Of a stretch of DNA of 62,000 nt, positions 31,093-45,325 are shown piece by piece. Below the pieces are notes generated by a model, which was given only the letters and a program-made list of their open reading frames with translations, did not search any database and had not been told where the DNA came from. A program made the position numbers and the translations under genes. Source of the stretch: Tubiluchus corallicola (taxonomy: Eukaryota > Priapulida > Priapulimorpha > Priapulimorphida > Tubiluchidae); NCBI GenBank assembly GCA_030141605.1, contig JAQGDQ010000275.1:1-62000 (forward strand), read 5' to 3'. How positions within the stretch are numbered: the first letter of the stretch is position 1; each line of letters begins with the position of its first letter.

Positions 31093-32369
31093 TATACAGA
31101 GTGTCCCAGACGATTGAGTGCGGTAGAAACATGCTTACACTGGAATATGCATTTATACAAAAACCAAGATATGTGATATGAAAATAGGAATTGACGTCAA
31201 ACATATTGGTCTATCGCTCCGCCCCCGCTGCAACGTAAGCATACTTGGGACAACAGCTCACGCAGGACAACAATTGTCTATGCTAAACTAAACTGAACTA
31301 AACAAACTAAATAACATGACAGTCAAACTGATTGCTATTTTTCATAAACACAAATTTGCAGAGCAGCAGCTATAACTAAACGAACGAAATTAACACTTTT
31401 AGTAGCCAAAAAATGACTTTTCAATTTAAACAGAATGTAGAGACGAAGTTTCAAAGCACTACAAAATAAAGAAACTAAGCAAGTTCTCCTTGCTTTACAA
31501 TAAATGAGCAACAAAAATATTAAGTCTCTCTTGCCTTTTAAACATACGAACATCAAGCCTGCGATGTATTTTTCTATATTAATTGATCATGTGCTCGTCT
31601 GCAAGATTCATTAAGTTTTTGTATTTTTCCGTTCGTCAGGCTACGGAAATGGAATAAACTTGACTGTTCTATTCCATAGACACCATTATATTGAATGCCC
31701 GAATCACGTAAGTCCCAATGGTATCTTTTAACCATGATTATAACCAGAAAAATAGCATAAAATTAGTTAATATTATATTGATGTATGATATAGGTTTGGA
31801 CTGTGAAGATTTCATTGAGGTTTATAAAAACTGGCTAGAAAAGACAGCATTTCGTTTTGCCCTTATTTAAAGTTAATCAAATAGTCGTTTTTATCTAACT
31901 TGCAAAGCCATAAACTAAACTAAACTGCGCATTTTCTTAATTGCAAAATGGTTTAATCAGCAACTCATAGACGTAAGCGTTGTGCATTTCTTCCTATAAA
32001 CGAAACTAGACTATATATTTCACTAATTCACTTGCAATTTCAATTGACAATAATAAAATCTAGGACCAAGCCAATATTTCTCCCGCTAACTAATGAAAAG
32101 TTGAGCATTTTTCATTACAATGTTAGACGGAGCTGTAGCTAGATGTCCCGAACGTACCTGCTGCAGGGATGTTGAAATAACTTGCAAGCTGATTGGGTAG
32201 TCAGCGAAAATGATTGACATTATGTTAGACGTCATTATGAAAGTAAAATTGTCTTTACGTCATTATGATAAAATGCGGAAGTCTATGGTGACACTCTTCT
32301 GCAGTTTAATCAACATATTTCAGTATAGCAGCTTACTTGTGCTGCACTGTTTTTTGGAACTCCCTGTAT
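31093..32369. mobile_element. Candidate TIR element, ~1.28 kb
   Basis: ATACAGAGTGTCCCA at the left matches the reverse complement of the right end (ATACAGGGAGTTCCA) at 12 of 15 positions, and both ends abut TA. The first 100 bp match 42,288-42,400, showing a repeated terminus. No transposase was recognised inside. The pairing of these two ends is an inference. Confidence 0.45.
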
Positions 32370-33080
32370 TATAACGACTAACTGAATATGCATTAAAAAA
32401 TACTTTTACAAGTCGTGGAAAAATTCAAAAAAGTAAGCAACAGCTACAAAAAACCTAAAACTTTTGCAGTACATGCATAACTCTTTCAACATAATTACCA
32501 CAGATGAAGAAAAAATGTTTAGTTTCGGCTGGGATTCGATAAAAGAGCTTAGATTTAATGAAATCCGTACAATCTGTTTATTCTAATTAACTTTGATGTT
32601 TTATATGTTATCTGCTGATGAGCTACCTAATTCTGCCAAAAATCTTCTGTATCTCATGCAGTCTCTTTAAATAATTCTAACCATTTTATCATCTCGCGCC
32701 TTACCATCTTTTTTACGCCTCAACTTTTTTCATCGCATGTGACCAAATCACCATTAAGATATGGAAAAATATTATTAACACCTGCAGAATAAATGCCAAG
32801 GCCTCTCTTACTTACCTTTGTTAGTTATACGCAACGAGGGTTTACACAGTGATGCCTGTGGTTTGCACAGTTTATAAAAACACGTAAAATTGTAATGAAC
32901 AACACGAAAACTAAACGCGTACGCAAATTACCAACTGCACATCCGACAGCCTTTCAACACATTTTTTCTTGTAGGAGAATCTTTTCGTCGGTGCGTTGTC
33001 TAGTTAAGCGAGACATGCTAATGACACAGCAACATAGGGAAGCCAGCAGAGGCAGTGTGAAGCCACGTGTGAAGCCAATG
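32370..33080. other. No feature recognised
   Basis: AT-rich intergenic sequence. Confidence 0.4.
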
Positions 33081-33085
33081 CACAC

Positions 33086-33086
33086 G

Positions 33087-33163
<77 letters not shown>

Positions 33164-33165
33164 AG

Positions 33166-33240
<75 letters not shown>
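33086..33240. repeat. (GA)n microsatellite
   Basis: About 155 bp of GA units with a few ACAGA and AAGA interruptions. Confidence 0.97.
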
Positions 33241-33241
<1 letters not shown>

Positions 33242-33259
33242 AAAAAGAGAAAAGACTTA

Positions 33260-34370
33260 CTGAAAGCAGCCACAAACCGAGAGAAAAGATTTTTCGCAAG
33301 TATCTAAAGGGAATTCCTAAAAATCCTTAGGGGCAGGCCCCACTACACATGAAAAAACAGTGATTCCGCAAAAAGACATCCCTGTGATGAATAAAAAAAG
33401 ACGAACCTTCTGTTCATCAATAATGTTAAAAGTCAGTTAGTCGTCAACAGGCTAACAAATGCAAAATGACAAGTGCAAATATCAGGATTACATGCGAATC
33501 TACTAGTGTCCAAATAATACAGGAGAATGTTCTACTTTTATGACAGTAAGTAATGTGAAAATAACAATATTACAAGATTAAAAAAGTTTGTGTTTGTAGT
33601 TTATAGTTGCTGTTTGTTGTTGTTTATTGCTGCGGTGGATGTGTGGCTCGTGATGATTGCATGTGAACAGCCGAGAGGGCATAGCAAATTAACACAGCTT
33701 TGAAAATTTCAAACACACTCTCTTTACTACATGTAAATTCATTAGGTGAGTCTAATGGAATGACGCAGTTATTGAAATTTTGAAATCGTCGAACTTGACG
33801 TTGCTGACAGAAGAGGTATGACAGGAGTTCAATCCAACTTTTTTCTGTGGTTATCTAAAGTTATTACAAACTTAACTAGGTTACAAACTAGGTTACAATG
33901 CAAATATAGGTTGTTCAGATGTAAGAGAATGTATGTAATTTAAAGCCTTGTAAAAACTAGCCGTGTAAAAGTCATCTTATTCACTGAGTTTAAACAACAT
34001 GTCCAGTCTTACAGGCCATTAAATCTCATTCTTCATAATTAACAACACTAAAATTGTTCTTGGATGAATTCCCAAATAGTTTGGATAGGCCAAGAGTGTA
34101 AAACCCATTCAGGGGTTTTTCCCCGGTACATAGTTTTCGTGCAAATTAAGGCATATACCTGTTTCGCATTGTAGCTGCACACAGTAATCAGCTTTGTTGA
34201 TATGTAAACTGTATCATAAAATTCTAGCATAATAAGCTAAAATGTGATTTATTTACAACTAAGATACTTATATTTACATTATACTAACTTAGAATGTGAA
34301 GTAGAGCTAACTTATAACATTGTCGTTTTTCATCAGCAGTTCGGCTTATTATCATTTGCCATAACGTTTT
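33260..34370. other. No feature recognised
   Basis: AT-rich intergenic sequence with no shared repeat or exon seen. Confidence 0.4.
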
Positions 34371-34748
34371 AATAAGCCATTTCACGTGCAGTTACTGCAG
34401 GCCAAAGGTTAAGCATACCACAGCAACGTGTCTTAGCTACATTTGTCACGTGACGTGTGTGTAAAGCAAAGGCGTCTTGAGCACGAGTTCAGTAACTTCA
34501 GCTGTTTTACGTGGACTTTACTTAGGCATGCATTAGTCTGCGCGTAAAGTGATTTACTAGTAGGATCTTGCATGGGAACAAGAAAAAAATGAAGTAGATA
34601 AGATAAGGTTCACAGCTAGCTGTTAAAACTGTTAGTATTACAATAACTTGGTCGCGAGGCGCTGTCAAGTGTATGCTTTGTCGGGCACACTTGACCTTTT
34701 TACTTTTCACGATCATCATCAATCGCTGGAACTGTGAAAAGGCTTATT
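34371..34748 (+). mobile_element. R2 inverted-repeat element, copy b
   Basis: 378 bp. Starts AATAAGCCATTTCACGTGCAG and ends GGAACTGTGAAAAGGCTTATT. The interior is collinear with copy a, including GTTACTGCAGGCCAAAGGTT and CAATCGCTGG. Confidence 0.85.
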
Positions 34749-35103
34749 CTCTTAATAATTATTACCAGTCTTTCGCCGAAAGACTTGCAGGTTATTTAGG
34801 CAACATTTCTTTGTTGTTGTTACGTATATTTGCTTATGTTGCTTATGTCGTTTTTTATTACACTCATTTCTCAAACAAAAACATTATTTGTTTATTCAAT
34901 GTTGTAGCAAGGTCAAGGAGTGACAAACTGCAATTAAATTAGCAAGCGGTGTTATGAAACAACAAAATAAGTGAAGAAGCGAAGTCCAGTTTCTGCAAAT
35001 AAGCACGACATTTGATATTCCTCTGCTTACAGTCTTCATAATTTCATATTTATTTAAAATAAGGTACAGTAATCAGGTAGCAGGTAAAATAATAACAACA
35101 ATA

Positions 35104-35270
<167 letters not shown>

Positions 35271-35865
35271 AATTTAAATAAATGTCACAGTGAGTGGCAC
35301 AACTGACAGTATTATCTTGAAAGTTGTATAAGAGAAATTTGCACGGAAAATATACCGAGTGTGTTACTTGTTTTTATTGTCTTGTGTTCATGAAGAACAG
35401 AGATCAGATCGGGAACAAACATGGCAGAATCTAGAGTTAGATTTTCTAAGACAATTTTGTATGAAAATTTAATAACCTAAATTGTTATATTATAACCTAA
35501 GAACGTGTCTGTATTTGCAACATGTAGACAAACTGCAAATCTACATTACTGTATACCACCAAATAAAGGTATTTTTGTATACCTTTTTTCAGAGCTGATA
35601 CTCCTTTTTTCAGAATGTTGCACAATTGATGTAATTTTTTATTATAATTCATTTCTCAAACAAAGACGTTATTTGCACTCGCTTTTGTTATTCACTTAAA
35701 ATTATTTTGGCTACACTTTTTAGATAGGCTTGATTGTCCAACTACATGGGGCAACTCATGCAATAATTAATATGGGCACCACTGAGCATCATCTATGAAA
35801 TAACACTTATTTCTTATTGCAAGCCTTTGCAAAATCACCATACCTTTTGCATTAAGAAAATCTTA

Positions 35866-35991
35866 CACACACGCACGCACGCACGCACGCACGCACGCAC
35901 ACGCACACACGCACGCGCGCGCGCACGCACACACGCACGCACGCACGCACACACACACGCGCGCGCGCACGCACACACACACGCACGCACG

Positions 35992-36040
<49 letters not shown>

Positions 36041-36075
36041 GCGCGCGCGCACACGCACGCACGCACACACACACA
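35866..36075. repeat. Alternating (CA)n/(CG)n/(CACG)n tract
   Basis: About 210 bp of strictly alternating pyrimidine-purine sequence mixing CA, CACG and CGCG blocks, a strong Z-DNA-forming composition. Its open frames in several registers are not coding. Confidence 0.96.
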
Positions 36076-36079
36076 GAGT

Positions 36080-38140
36080 GTGTATAATTTAGCTGTGTAA
36101 GTAAGAACAATCAGCTTACCCAAATGTCGTACCTGGAAGAAAAGACTTAACCGGCACATGTGCGGCAAAGACTGTGAAACGAGCTTGGACGAGACACGCG
36201 TCAGTAAAGTTCAGCCATTCTTTTTATCTACGTTTGCTTATATTGTTTTTTGTTTATTATTTTGTTTACCTTATTAAAAAATATTACTTTGTCAATTTAT
36301 TTAGCTCGAGTGGGCTCACTAGTTCAGACCTAACACCGGCACCAACACCCTGTGTTCCGTTTTTCTCGTGTAAATTTTGTATAGCACAACAGTATCATGG
36401 TCAGTGAGTCATTGACAAATGTAAGAAAAGTCCCTTGGTTAAAATTCTTGGAAAAGCCAACTGTATTCAGTTAGTCAGCTCTCAAACACGCTAGCCGGTT
36501 ATACGGTCGTGGCCAACATTTAATCATCACACGCTAACCCATTTTTTGAATGCCACAAGCACGCCCGTGCATAAAACGCGAAATCACTGATCCGATGGCA
36601 GGAATCGTAAAAACCACGTGTTTGTTAGCTTTTTGAACTGCGTTGCGACTTTGTATTTTTGCAAGGAAATGAACTTTGAACTTAATTGCAGAATAGCAAG
36701 TGTAAACAACAGATTTTGTATTTTGGGCTACGTTTATAAACTTATCTCGTCTCTTGCTGTAAACAGATCTGCTGACTCTAGGTACTGTAGAATACGTTAC
36801 AAAGAGTTAAATTTTGAGGTGTCCACGCCTACTTGAGAGTTAAGTGAAAAGATATAAAAAAAATGGCACACTTATAAAATATGAGATTAGGATTAGGGTT
36901 TACTGCGGAGGATAGTTATTTTAGTAGGGTACAAGAAAGATGCATTTTGACAGGTTCCTGGGCGATCGTGAGGTAAAAAATGTCAATATGGTAGCTTTGC
37001 TTATTCATGTAAATAGTCTTATAAGCTGACTTTGTATGCTGTAAGTGCACTTGTCAGTCTATTAACACAGCCAACCAGTTAGACAAACTCGTACATTACA
37101 ATGTTCGTACGTTATTGATTATAATTCAATGAATGTTCATTGATTTTAATGAACAAAATATTTTGTGAGTCTTTTGCTAGTCTATAATACTTATACAAGT
37201 ATATTTTTCAATGGTTGCTTGTCTATTTTTTTGTTTTATGTTTTTTCCTATCAAAAGAATCAGACTTTGTTCGACCTTTACTAAGCTTTGCTACCCACTT
37301 AGCGCATTCTAGTTTTATTACAAAACAATTGCATCAAAATACGTGTCATTCTTTCCTAATCTTCCTGTTGTGCTATTTTCCTTTTGCATTTTATCTTCAT
37401 TCCTTTTGTGACAATTCCTGCTTTCCATTTCGAAACCTGCACTATGGCCAAAATTCATAATGCCAGTGACTTTGGAAATAAACCGAGGTGCCCCTATATC
37501 GTTGATTACAAAAGGGGCTACTAGCCATAAAAACGAAGAGCTTTAACCACAGGAAGTTGGCAATTTAGTTTAACAATTTATTATACAAGAAAATCCTTGC
37601 ATTGGTCATTGACATCACATTTCAATGGACTCCAGGGCTTGAAATTTGATTCTTACTTCAACTTTCCTTCCATAACTTCTTAAAACGTTCTTTGAATTTC
37701 CAGAATTTAAAACACTTTCCAGTTTTTCAATCGATCTCTGCTTAAAACTTTGATGATCAATTTCTTTCAGTTTGGTGTAAACATTTAGTTTGCCATCTTT
37801 CTTATTTACTTTCAAGATTTTTCAACGATTCTAAAAGAACATAAAATCTTAAAATGCACGTATATGATAAAAGTCTAACAAAAATATTGGCGTGAAAACA
37901 TTTAAAATCTTTGAGCATTGTTTAAGTTTTCTCTCAGACTTTCATGGTTGAATTACATTTGTTCATTAGTCAGTCTAATCGCCATTGATTAATTACATTT
38001 CGAACTTTCTCTGCTTTTTCTTGTTTTTTTTTCTGCAGCAGCCGCTCTTGAGTTTGTTTTTTCGCTTAATATAACTTTTACATTTAATTATCCTCAGTAC
38101 GTCATCACAGTACCACTTCATGAGTGTTCTGTTATAACAT
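36080..38140. other. No gene recognised
   Basis: Lysine-rich minus-strand frames occur at 37,615-38,190, but they lack splice sites, recognisable motifs or a consistent start, and the second one ends at the 49-bp repeat. Confidence 0.35.
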
Positions 38141-38144
38141 TTCC

Positions 38145-38535
38145 AGTCCCGTGATGTCCTATTCTGAACTGTCCTCTCCTGTCCTGGCATGATCTTCCTA
38201 TATTATCCTATTCTGAAATGTCCTTTCCTGTCCTAGCATGATCTTCCTGTATAGTCCTATTCTGAACTGTCTTCTCCTGTCCTAGCATGATCTTCCTATA
38301 TAGTCCTATTCTGAACTGTCCTCTCCTGTCCTAGCATGATCTTCCTATATAGTCCTATTCTGAACTGTCCTCTCCTGTCCTAAAGTGATCTTCCTGTTTA
38401 GTCCTATTCTGAAATGTCCTTTCCTGTCCTAACATGATCTTCCTATATAGTCCTATTCTGAAATGTCCTTTCCTGTCCTAGCATGATCTTCCTATATAGT
38501 CCTATTCTGACTTGTCCTGTCTTACCTTCCCTTAG
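38145..38535. repeat. 49-bp minisatellite, about 8 copies
   Basis: Tandem units of 49 bp containing CCTATTCTGAACTGTCCT, CCTGTCCTAGCATGATCTTC and CTATATAGT. Internally each unit holds CTGTCCT- and CCTGTCCT-type sub-repeats. Unrelated in sequence to the 49-bp array at 440. Confidence 0.93.
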
Positions 38536-39164
38536 TAGTCAGTTCTAGAGTTAAGATTTTCAAATTTTACTCGGAGCTACTAGTACCATGAACTTTGCGT
38601 AAGACTACATGTGAGTGATGTAGAATTTATATGTTTTAAAGTCGTGTGTGAAAATTCACTGATTTCATTATTTAAATCAAAAATGATGGGTATCATGATG
38701 ATTAATGATGGTAACATAAACAAAAATCTGGAAATAGCATTAAAATAACCTTGTCAGTTTGATGTTTCATAAATCCATTTCCTTCTGAATAGCAAAAATT
38801 AACGCACGTATGCCCATGAATGCAATTTTGACGTTACAGTTTTGGTCTTTGTCCACATTAATGACAATACGACATTGACCCGCAAGAGCTCATGTGAACT
38901 GGTACACGGGTTACGGACTGCAGACACGTTACTCATTGCTCCAAAAATGCAGACTCGGCATTTGACAGAAATCGCCCGGAGCATGGGTCAGGTGTGCATG
39001 TGTGTGTATAGCCCCATTCTTGACTTTTACAACCTTTGAATCTATAGACATTTGAGACAAAATGCGAGACGCCAGAGTGCAGAATTCTCAAAGCAAACTT
39101 AACCAAAATGCAAGTTGGCCTGTAACTGAAACCTGAGAACGGAGCATTAAGAAATTCGTAGTTT

Positions 39165-39330
39165 AGTCAAAGGGGAAGAAAAGGGAATTTTAAAATTTAT
39201 CCCAAAGAACTTTCCATGCAAAGTTGTAGTTGTTAGTATTACATTTACGTGTTTGAAAGACTTACGTAGTTGGAAAACATTGCATCACCATCATAGTGTT
39301 CACCACTGATTCACCAAAAAGCCTATATCT
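39165..39330 (-). mobile_element. Dispersed repeat R1, copy e
   Basis: Shares ATCCCAAAGAACTTTCCA, GTGTTTGAAAGACTTACG and AGTGTTCACCACTGATTCACC with R1 copies c and d. Confidence 0.65.
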
Positions 39331-39335
39331 CATGT

Positions 39336-39475
39336 TTCTCTCTCTCTCTCTGTCTCTTTCTCTCTCTCTCTGTCTTCGCTCTCTTTCTCTCTCTTTTTTC
39401 TTTCTTTTCTACTCTTTCTTTTTCCGTTTCTTTCTTTTTCTCTCTCTCTTTCTCTTTCTCTCCCACTCCCTCTCT
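39336..39475. repeat. Pyrimidine-rich CT/TTTC tract
   Basis: About 140 bp of CT, CTTT and TTTC units that begins directly where R1 copy e ends. Confidence 0.9.
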
Positions 39476-39972
39476 ACGGTACCGAGTTCTAATATAGGAT
39501 TCGGGGATTATACAAAATTATCCAGAGAAACGCTCATTCTGGACATTGGAAACATGAATTCTGTATTCACTGGCAAGGCCTACTCGTCACGAATACTTAT
39601 GGCGAGACCGGAACCCAACTAATTACTGAGTTTATCCCGACGATGAGCCAGATAATCTCTCTATCACTATTTAAAAAATGTGAATGAGCACGTGTGTTTA
39701 AGAAAACAACTTATCATACAACCGCCAATCGAAGCCTAGTTGTAATGTTAACCACACCAATATTACCTCAGGCAGGTAATAGACATATCATGACATATCA
39801 TAATAATAATGTCAAAAGCTCCCTATAATTACCCTCGCTTCAGTGAATGGTTAGTTTTTGTAGGGTTGCCAAGATCATTGGAACAGACGCGCCCTATAAT
39901 TACACAGCCATTTTTTCTTTTTGTAAAACGTAGAACAAGCTTAATTGCTAGCATGTTTTATGGGCACGTCAA

Positions 39973-39975
39973 GGT

Positions 39976-40007
<32 letters not shown>

Positions 40008-40049
40008 CAGCGCGAGAAAGAAAGAGGGAGAAAGAGAAACAGAGAGAGC

Positions 40050-40102
<53 letters not shown>

Positions 40103-40240
40103 GAGAGAATGGAAAGAGAGAGCTAGAAGAAAAAGATAGAGAAAGGGAGAGAGAAGAAGGAATCGGGGAGAGAGAGAAAGAGCGAGAAAGTAAGAGAATT
40201 AGAGAGACAGTTAGAGAGAGAGAGGAAGGTTGAAAGGAGG
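39973..40240. repeat. Purine tract (GA-rich)
   Basis: About 270 bp almost entirely purine, with GAGA, GAAA and CAGA units. Together with the pyrimidine tract at 40,284-40,390 it flanks a hairpin. Confidence 0.93.
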
Positions 40241-40292
40241 GTAAAATGTGCATTATCTTTAAATTGGTGGTAATGCACATTTTCTCCCTTTA
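40236..40292. repeat. Hairpin at the purine/pyrimidine boundary
   Basis: AAAATGTGCATTA (40,243-40,255) and its exact inverse TAATGCACATTTT (40,271-40,283), separated by 15 bases. Weaker pairing extends into the flanking GGAGG/CCTCC. Confidence 0.85.
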
Positions 40293-40390
40293 TCTCCCTC
40301 CTGCCTAACCCCTCTCTCTCTCTGCCTCTCTTACTTCCTCCCGTTCCGCATCCTCTTTTCCTCTGTGTCTGTCTGTCTCTGTGTTTGTCG

Positions 40391-42280
40391 CTGCTTCTGC
40401 CTTATTTAAAGCTAAAACTAAAATTTTTCAGTTATCTATATGATTATAGTTCCAGAACCATTTCCGTAAATCAAGGTCTTTTATGCTTAGATGATGTAAT
40501 ACATACAGTATATATATATATATTATATAGTAGAGTAATGCAAAGTTCTAACGCTCTTGTAAAAGGACTGAATAGCAGTGACGCGTTTTTCGTCAGTGGA
40601 GAAAAATATTATAATTAGTGATGTATATTCCGGGCTTCTAGCATCGTTTTCTGTACGTAACATTTGAATTGTTAGGCATAGTTCACATGAGATGTTGCGA
40701 CTGGTGTCTTGTAGTGATGCTGTACGTTTTACCTGAACAGAATAAGCTAAATAACGATGTGCCTCAGGCGGCGTCATATACTTAATCATAAATCAAAGTA
40801 TTTATTTTAACGAAACAGCTTATTGCTACCAAGCGAGACGTAAGACGAACATTGAATAACAGGTTAAACTGCTTAGGAGCATTTTAACACGGATGAACAT
40901 AAAGCCATGTTGTTGCTAAGTAAATTTGCCTGTTCTAAAGCAGCATTGCTATGATTCAAGACATTATTATAGAACTGCCTTGCGAACATTTAATGTATTG
41001 CAAAATCACGAATTACGTGTGTTTCCAAGAAATTTCGAGTCTCGGACATCTGCTAAAAATAACATAAGGCCCTAAACGCTTTTGCCATAAAGGACAAATG
41101 ATACCAGATTTAAAAATGTGAATTCCATAGTTCTTACCTATCTGAGACTTGACTGATGGATTCAATAAAACCTGTTTCGTCCAAGTGTTTTTTTAAATAT
41201 CCTTCTGTTTCGTTTAAATCACTTTAGATGTTTTTGTTAATGAAGTTTTGCAATTATTCCGAATAGCTAGCTATTTAAAAAATAACAAGAGTTATCAGCT
41301 GTGTTTAACGGTTCATATACAATCGTTTGTTCAAAGCACGCGTCACTTTGATGTTCTGGTTCTCACGAGCGCTACTAAACATCACGATAAACTAAGTCGA
41401 AGTAATTTTTGGCTCACTGTTGACTTGTCAAAAGGAAATGTCGTACACTTGGCTGACTAAAATTTATTTTAACACGTCACTGTTTCACTTAAACCGAGCC
41501 GAATCTAAGAACTGCGGCTAAGCAAATATGGTGTTCCGAAAAGCTGCAGCGTTTAACAAATTTGCAATGTGTACTTGTGTACCGGACAGCACTCTCAGTC
41601 TGTGTAGCTCGGGTACCGGGGGCGGCTATGCTCTACTGCTCGTGGATAGAGCGCAGAATTTAGCCTAACAGTCGTGGAGATGTCAAGCGCATGCATAGAG
41701 TTCAGTATGCAACAAATTCAACAACACTAAATGTTAGTGGGCAACAAAACATTGTTTTTGCGTGACGCTATTGTTGTCAAAGGTTATTGATTATGGATAA
41801 CGTAGAAGAAGAAAAAGAACAAAATCAGTGTTCACTGATTGTCCAAATAAACTACAGTTATAAACAATTGTTAAAAACAATGACGAAGTAATGTGATTTG
41901 TTTATCCTGAATCAGTGATTTGTGCACCAATTTTTAAAGCTTATTTCAAGGCATAAAAGTACTTTATAAAAGTTCAAATTACTCTAAAAACTGTGATACA
42001 TTATACAGCATGCACTATTAAGAAAGCTACAAAGGTATACCAAAAAATATAACAAAACATATACACAGAATTTAAAATGACAAGGCATTAGTTGAAAACC
42101 AGAGGTTACTATTAATAAATCAGATTAAATCTCCTAAATATTCTACTATAAAATCGTACATCAGTTTCAGACTTTCAATGTACGTATTAGGCCTACTGTT
42201 GCTATTACTATATCATCAAATCGCTCATTTTTTCAATGTACTTTTCATTTTCTCAACAGACAACCAGCAATAAAAACAGC
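40391..42280. other. No gene recognised
   Basis: A short TA run lies at 40,509-40,528 and only chance frames elsewhere. A weak tRNA-like segment (GTGGATAGAGCGCAG, then AACAGTCGTGG) occurs at 41,640-41,690. Confidence 0.35.
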
Positions 42281-42287
42281 TCCCTCA

Positions 42288-42400
42288 GTACAGGGTGTTC
42301 CAGACGAAACTGTGATAGAAATACACAAATACACTTCCAGTGGAATATGCATATTTCAGAACAGAGTTATGTGATAGAAAAAAATTGGAATTGTTCAAAT
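42288..42400 (+). mobile_element. Terminus related to the 31,093 TIR element
   Basis: TACAGGGTGTTCCAGACGA, then TGGAATATGCAT and GTTATGTGATAG, collinear with 31,094-31,190. The opposite end was not located. Confidence 0.5.
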
Positions 42401-43302
42401 GTTTTAGTCATTATTATGTTGATTGTTACCGTACAACATTTCACTGTGGTTTGACCTTCATAACAGCATAATTTTTATTGCATTGTTCTTCTGGAATACC
42501 GTGCAGTTTGCGCAAGTTCAAATTGTCAAGTTTGGATAGACAACATGAATTCTGCACTTGCCGAGAATCTACAAAATTAAAAGCAAGTTTTTTTTGAGCA
42601 GCAAAAAAATTTACCACCGATTTTCTATTCTGTAAAATCTTTCATCTAAAAACTAATGCTTCTAAAGGTTCAAAAATTTTGCCTGATTGTGCAAAATGTG
42701 TTGGTTTCACTCACGCAGTCGAACGCGATGAAACCAGATTTAGCCCTTAATCTGTCCATACTTTCTCCTTTTTTATTTTAATTTGGTTGTGGTTACTCTA
42801 GCAAATTTTGCACAATTTATTTTTTTGCACATGGTAATGAAATTGAATGGCAGAGCTGGTAGAGAATAGCTCTGAACGCAGGATTACATGCCATGTCGTG
42901 CAACTGTCAGACGCTATGACCGCGCCATCTATGCAGCTTTTTAAGAACCATCAAAAAGTCGCACGCCGTATTTGAGCGCTATTATTCATTATGAACTTCG
43001 TATTTACGTTTTTTTCGTGTTAGTCATACAAATAATACAAAACTTTCGATTAAACTAGTTTGAAAATTCACAGAAATTACTTGGCTGACTTCAGTCAAAT
43101 GTCTGACGGAAGTGTTTCTGCAACAATGGATTTTTTCCATTATTATTCAAAATTAGGGTTTTTAAGGTTAGGTCTGGGTTACAGGTATCCGAAGACGCAG
43201 AGACAATGATGTGAACACTGCATGCGCTGTCCAGATTATGTCGCTAGGCGTTTCATATTTATTTAACGTCTGTTAGCCGCTTAAAATTGTTAGCAAAATA
43301 AA

Positions 43303-44141
<839 letters not shown>

Positions 44142-44147
44142 CTTATT

Positions 44148-44240
44148 ACTAACCCGCCTCGTCGTTGCTTAACTTCGGTGATCAGACGAGAACCCTTGTC
44201 ATCAACCTGTTTTGAACAACCGGTATTTTCAACGCCGTAC
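44148..44240 (-). pseudogene. Truncated 5S rRNA-like sequence
   Basis: The minus strand contains GTTCTCGTCTGATCACCGAAG followed by TTAAGCAACGACG and GGCGGGTTAGTA, the central part of animal 5S rRNA including the A box. Further 5' it has TACGGCGTTGAAAATACCGGTT, also 5S-like, but an insertion of about 23 bases separates the two parts. The 3' quarter (rest of the C box) is missing and runs into the TTAC array. It is a pseudogene or the head of a 5S-derived SINE. Confidence 0.75.
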
Positions 44241-44379
44241 TCGTGTATAAGCAGATGCTCGTCAAATACAAGAATTGCAAACTTGCTACATAGGAACATG
44301 TAGTAATGCGTATAGATTCTCCTCAAGTACCAGTAAAATTCACACTAACTTTCGTTTATTAATAATCTGCTGCTGCTAC

Positions 44380-44522
44380 TGCTACTATTACTACCGCCCA
44401 CTACCAACTGCCTCCCCACTACCCACTATCCACCTACTACCACCACCACCACCACCACCACCACCACCATAGTACTACTACGCTGCTGCTGCTGCTACTG
44501 CTACCGCCACCGCCACCGCCAC
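44380..44522. repeat. Triplet repeats: CTACTG, CCA, GCT, CCGCCA
   Basis: A series of short CTA/CTG, (CCA)n, (GCT)n and (CCGCCA)n blocks. Confidence 0.9.
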
Positions 44523-44854
44523 CGCTACGTTTGGGGTGATTTTTGATTAGTTAAATTGGAAGTAATAATAAAGTTGTGTTGTTTTGGCTATAATTTTTTT
44601 AAGTGGCTGTACTAAAAATTGTCTTTAGATAATATTCAATAGATGACGCTAGTGGTTTCTTAGACATTTTTGAGTGATTGATAGGAAATTCTGGCGTGAT
44701 CGAAGTTAGTAAGTAAAAATTGTCCAAGCGTTATGGAAAATTTGTTGCATGACGAAAACTATAGTAATCATAGCCAGTAATCATACCCAGAGAACTGAGT
44801 TTTGATTTGTTAGCTGTTTTCTACACTTTCTCTCCAGAAAATCTCATTTAAAGT

Positions 44855-45325
44855 ACAAGAAAACACTCCACTTACATAAAGCTAAAAATCCGTCTTGAAA
44901 TTTTAAACCACTTTCTTACTGCCTTTTTGCGTGCAGGACTTGCGTTGGTAGTAATGCTGTATGAAACTTGTAAAAATGAACTCCTGCGATGGCCATTTTA
45001 ATGGTAGGTCATCTGAAAACAAGTTTAGATTACATTAAGTAAAGTTTGAAAAAATGAACAGAGCATGGATAGTACACATGTTAATAAGTAAAATTTTAAA
45101 TTACTGTATCTCATCACTAAGATTAAAATACGCTTTTTAGTTAGTGAGTGGCGCACCCTGGAGGGTGGCCCATTTTTACCAATTGGCACAAACATTTTAA
45201 ATTATTATTTCTAGTTACGTAAGTCTTTCCAGCAGGTAAGCGAAATGCTACGTAATATAGATTTACACGGAAAGTTTTTCGGGTCATAATTTAACATTGC
45301 CTTTTCTTCCCTGATTTATGTTGTG
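44855..45325 (+). mobile_element. Dispersed repeat R1, copy b (longest)
   Basis: Begins CACTTACATAAAGCTAAAAA, contains CCAATTGGCACAAACATTTT (as in copy a) and ends CGGAAAGTTTTTCGGGT then CCTTTTCTTCCC. It includes about 230 bp absent from copy c. Confidence 0.65.

Noticed and set aside
36890-36900. TTAGG-like string (also near 43,155) as interstitial telomere
   Set aside because: Only one or two units; not above chance in this composition.
39480-39622. Plus-strand peptide with NIGFGDYTK, like a K2P channel pore
   Set aside because: The preceding TTLT residues and pore helix are absent and the segment follows a CT tract; a nine-residue coincidence.
42849-42920. tRNA-like A box TGGCAGAGCTGGTAGAGA
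   Set aside because: No matching B box or cloverleaf; at most an old SINE fragment.
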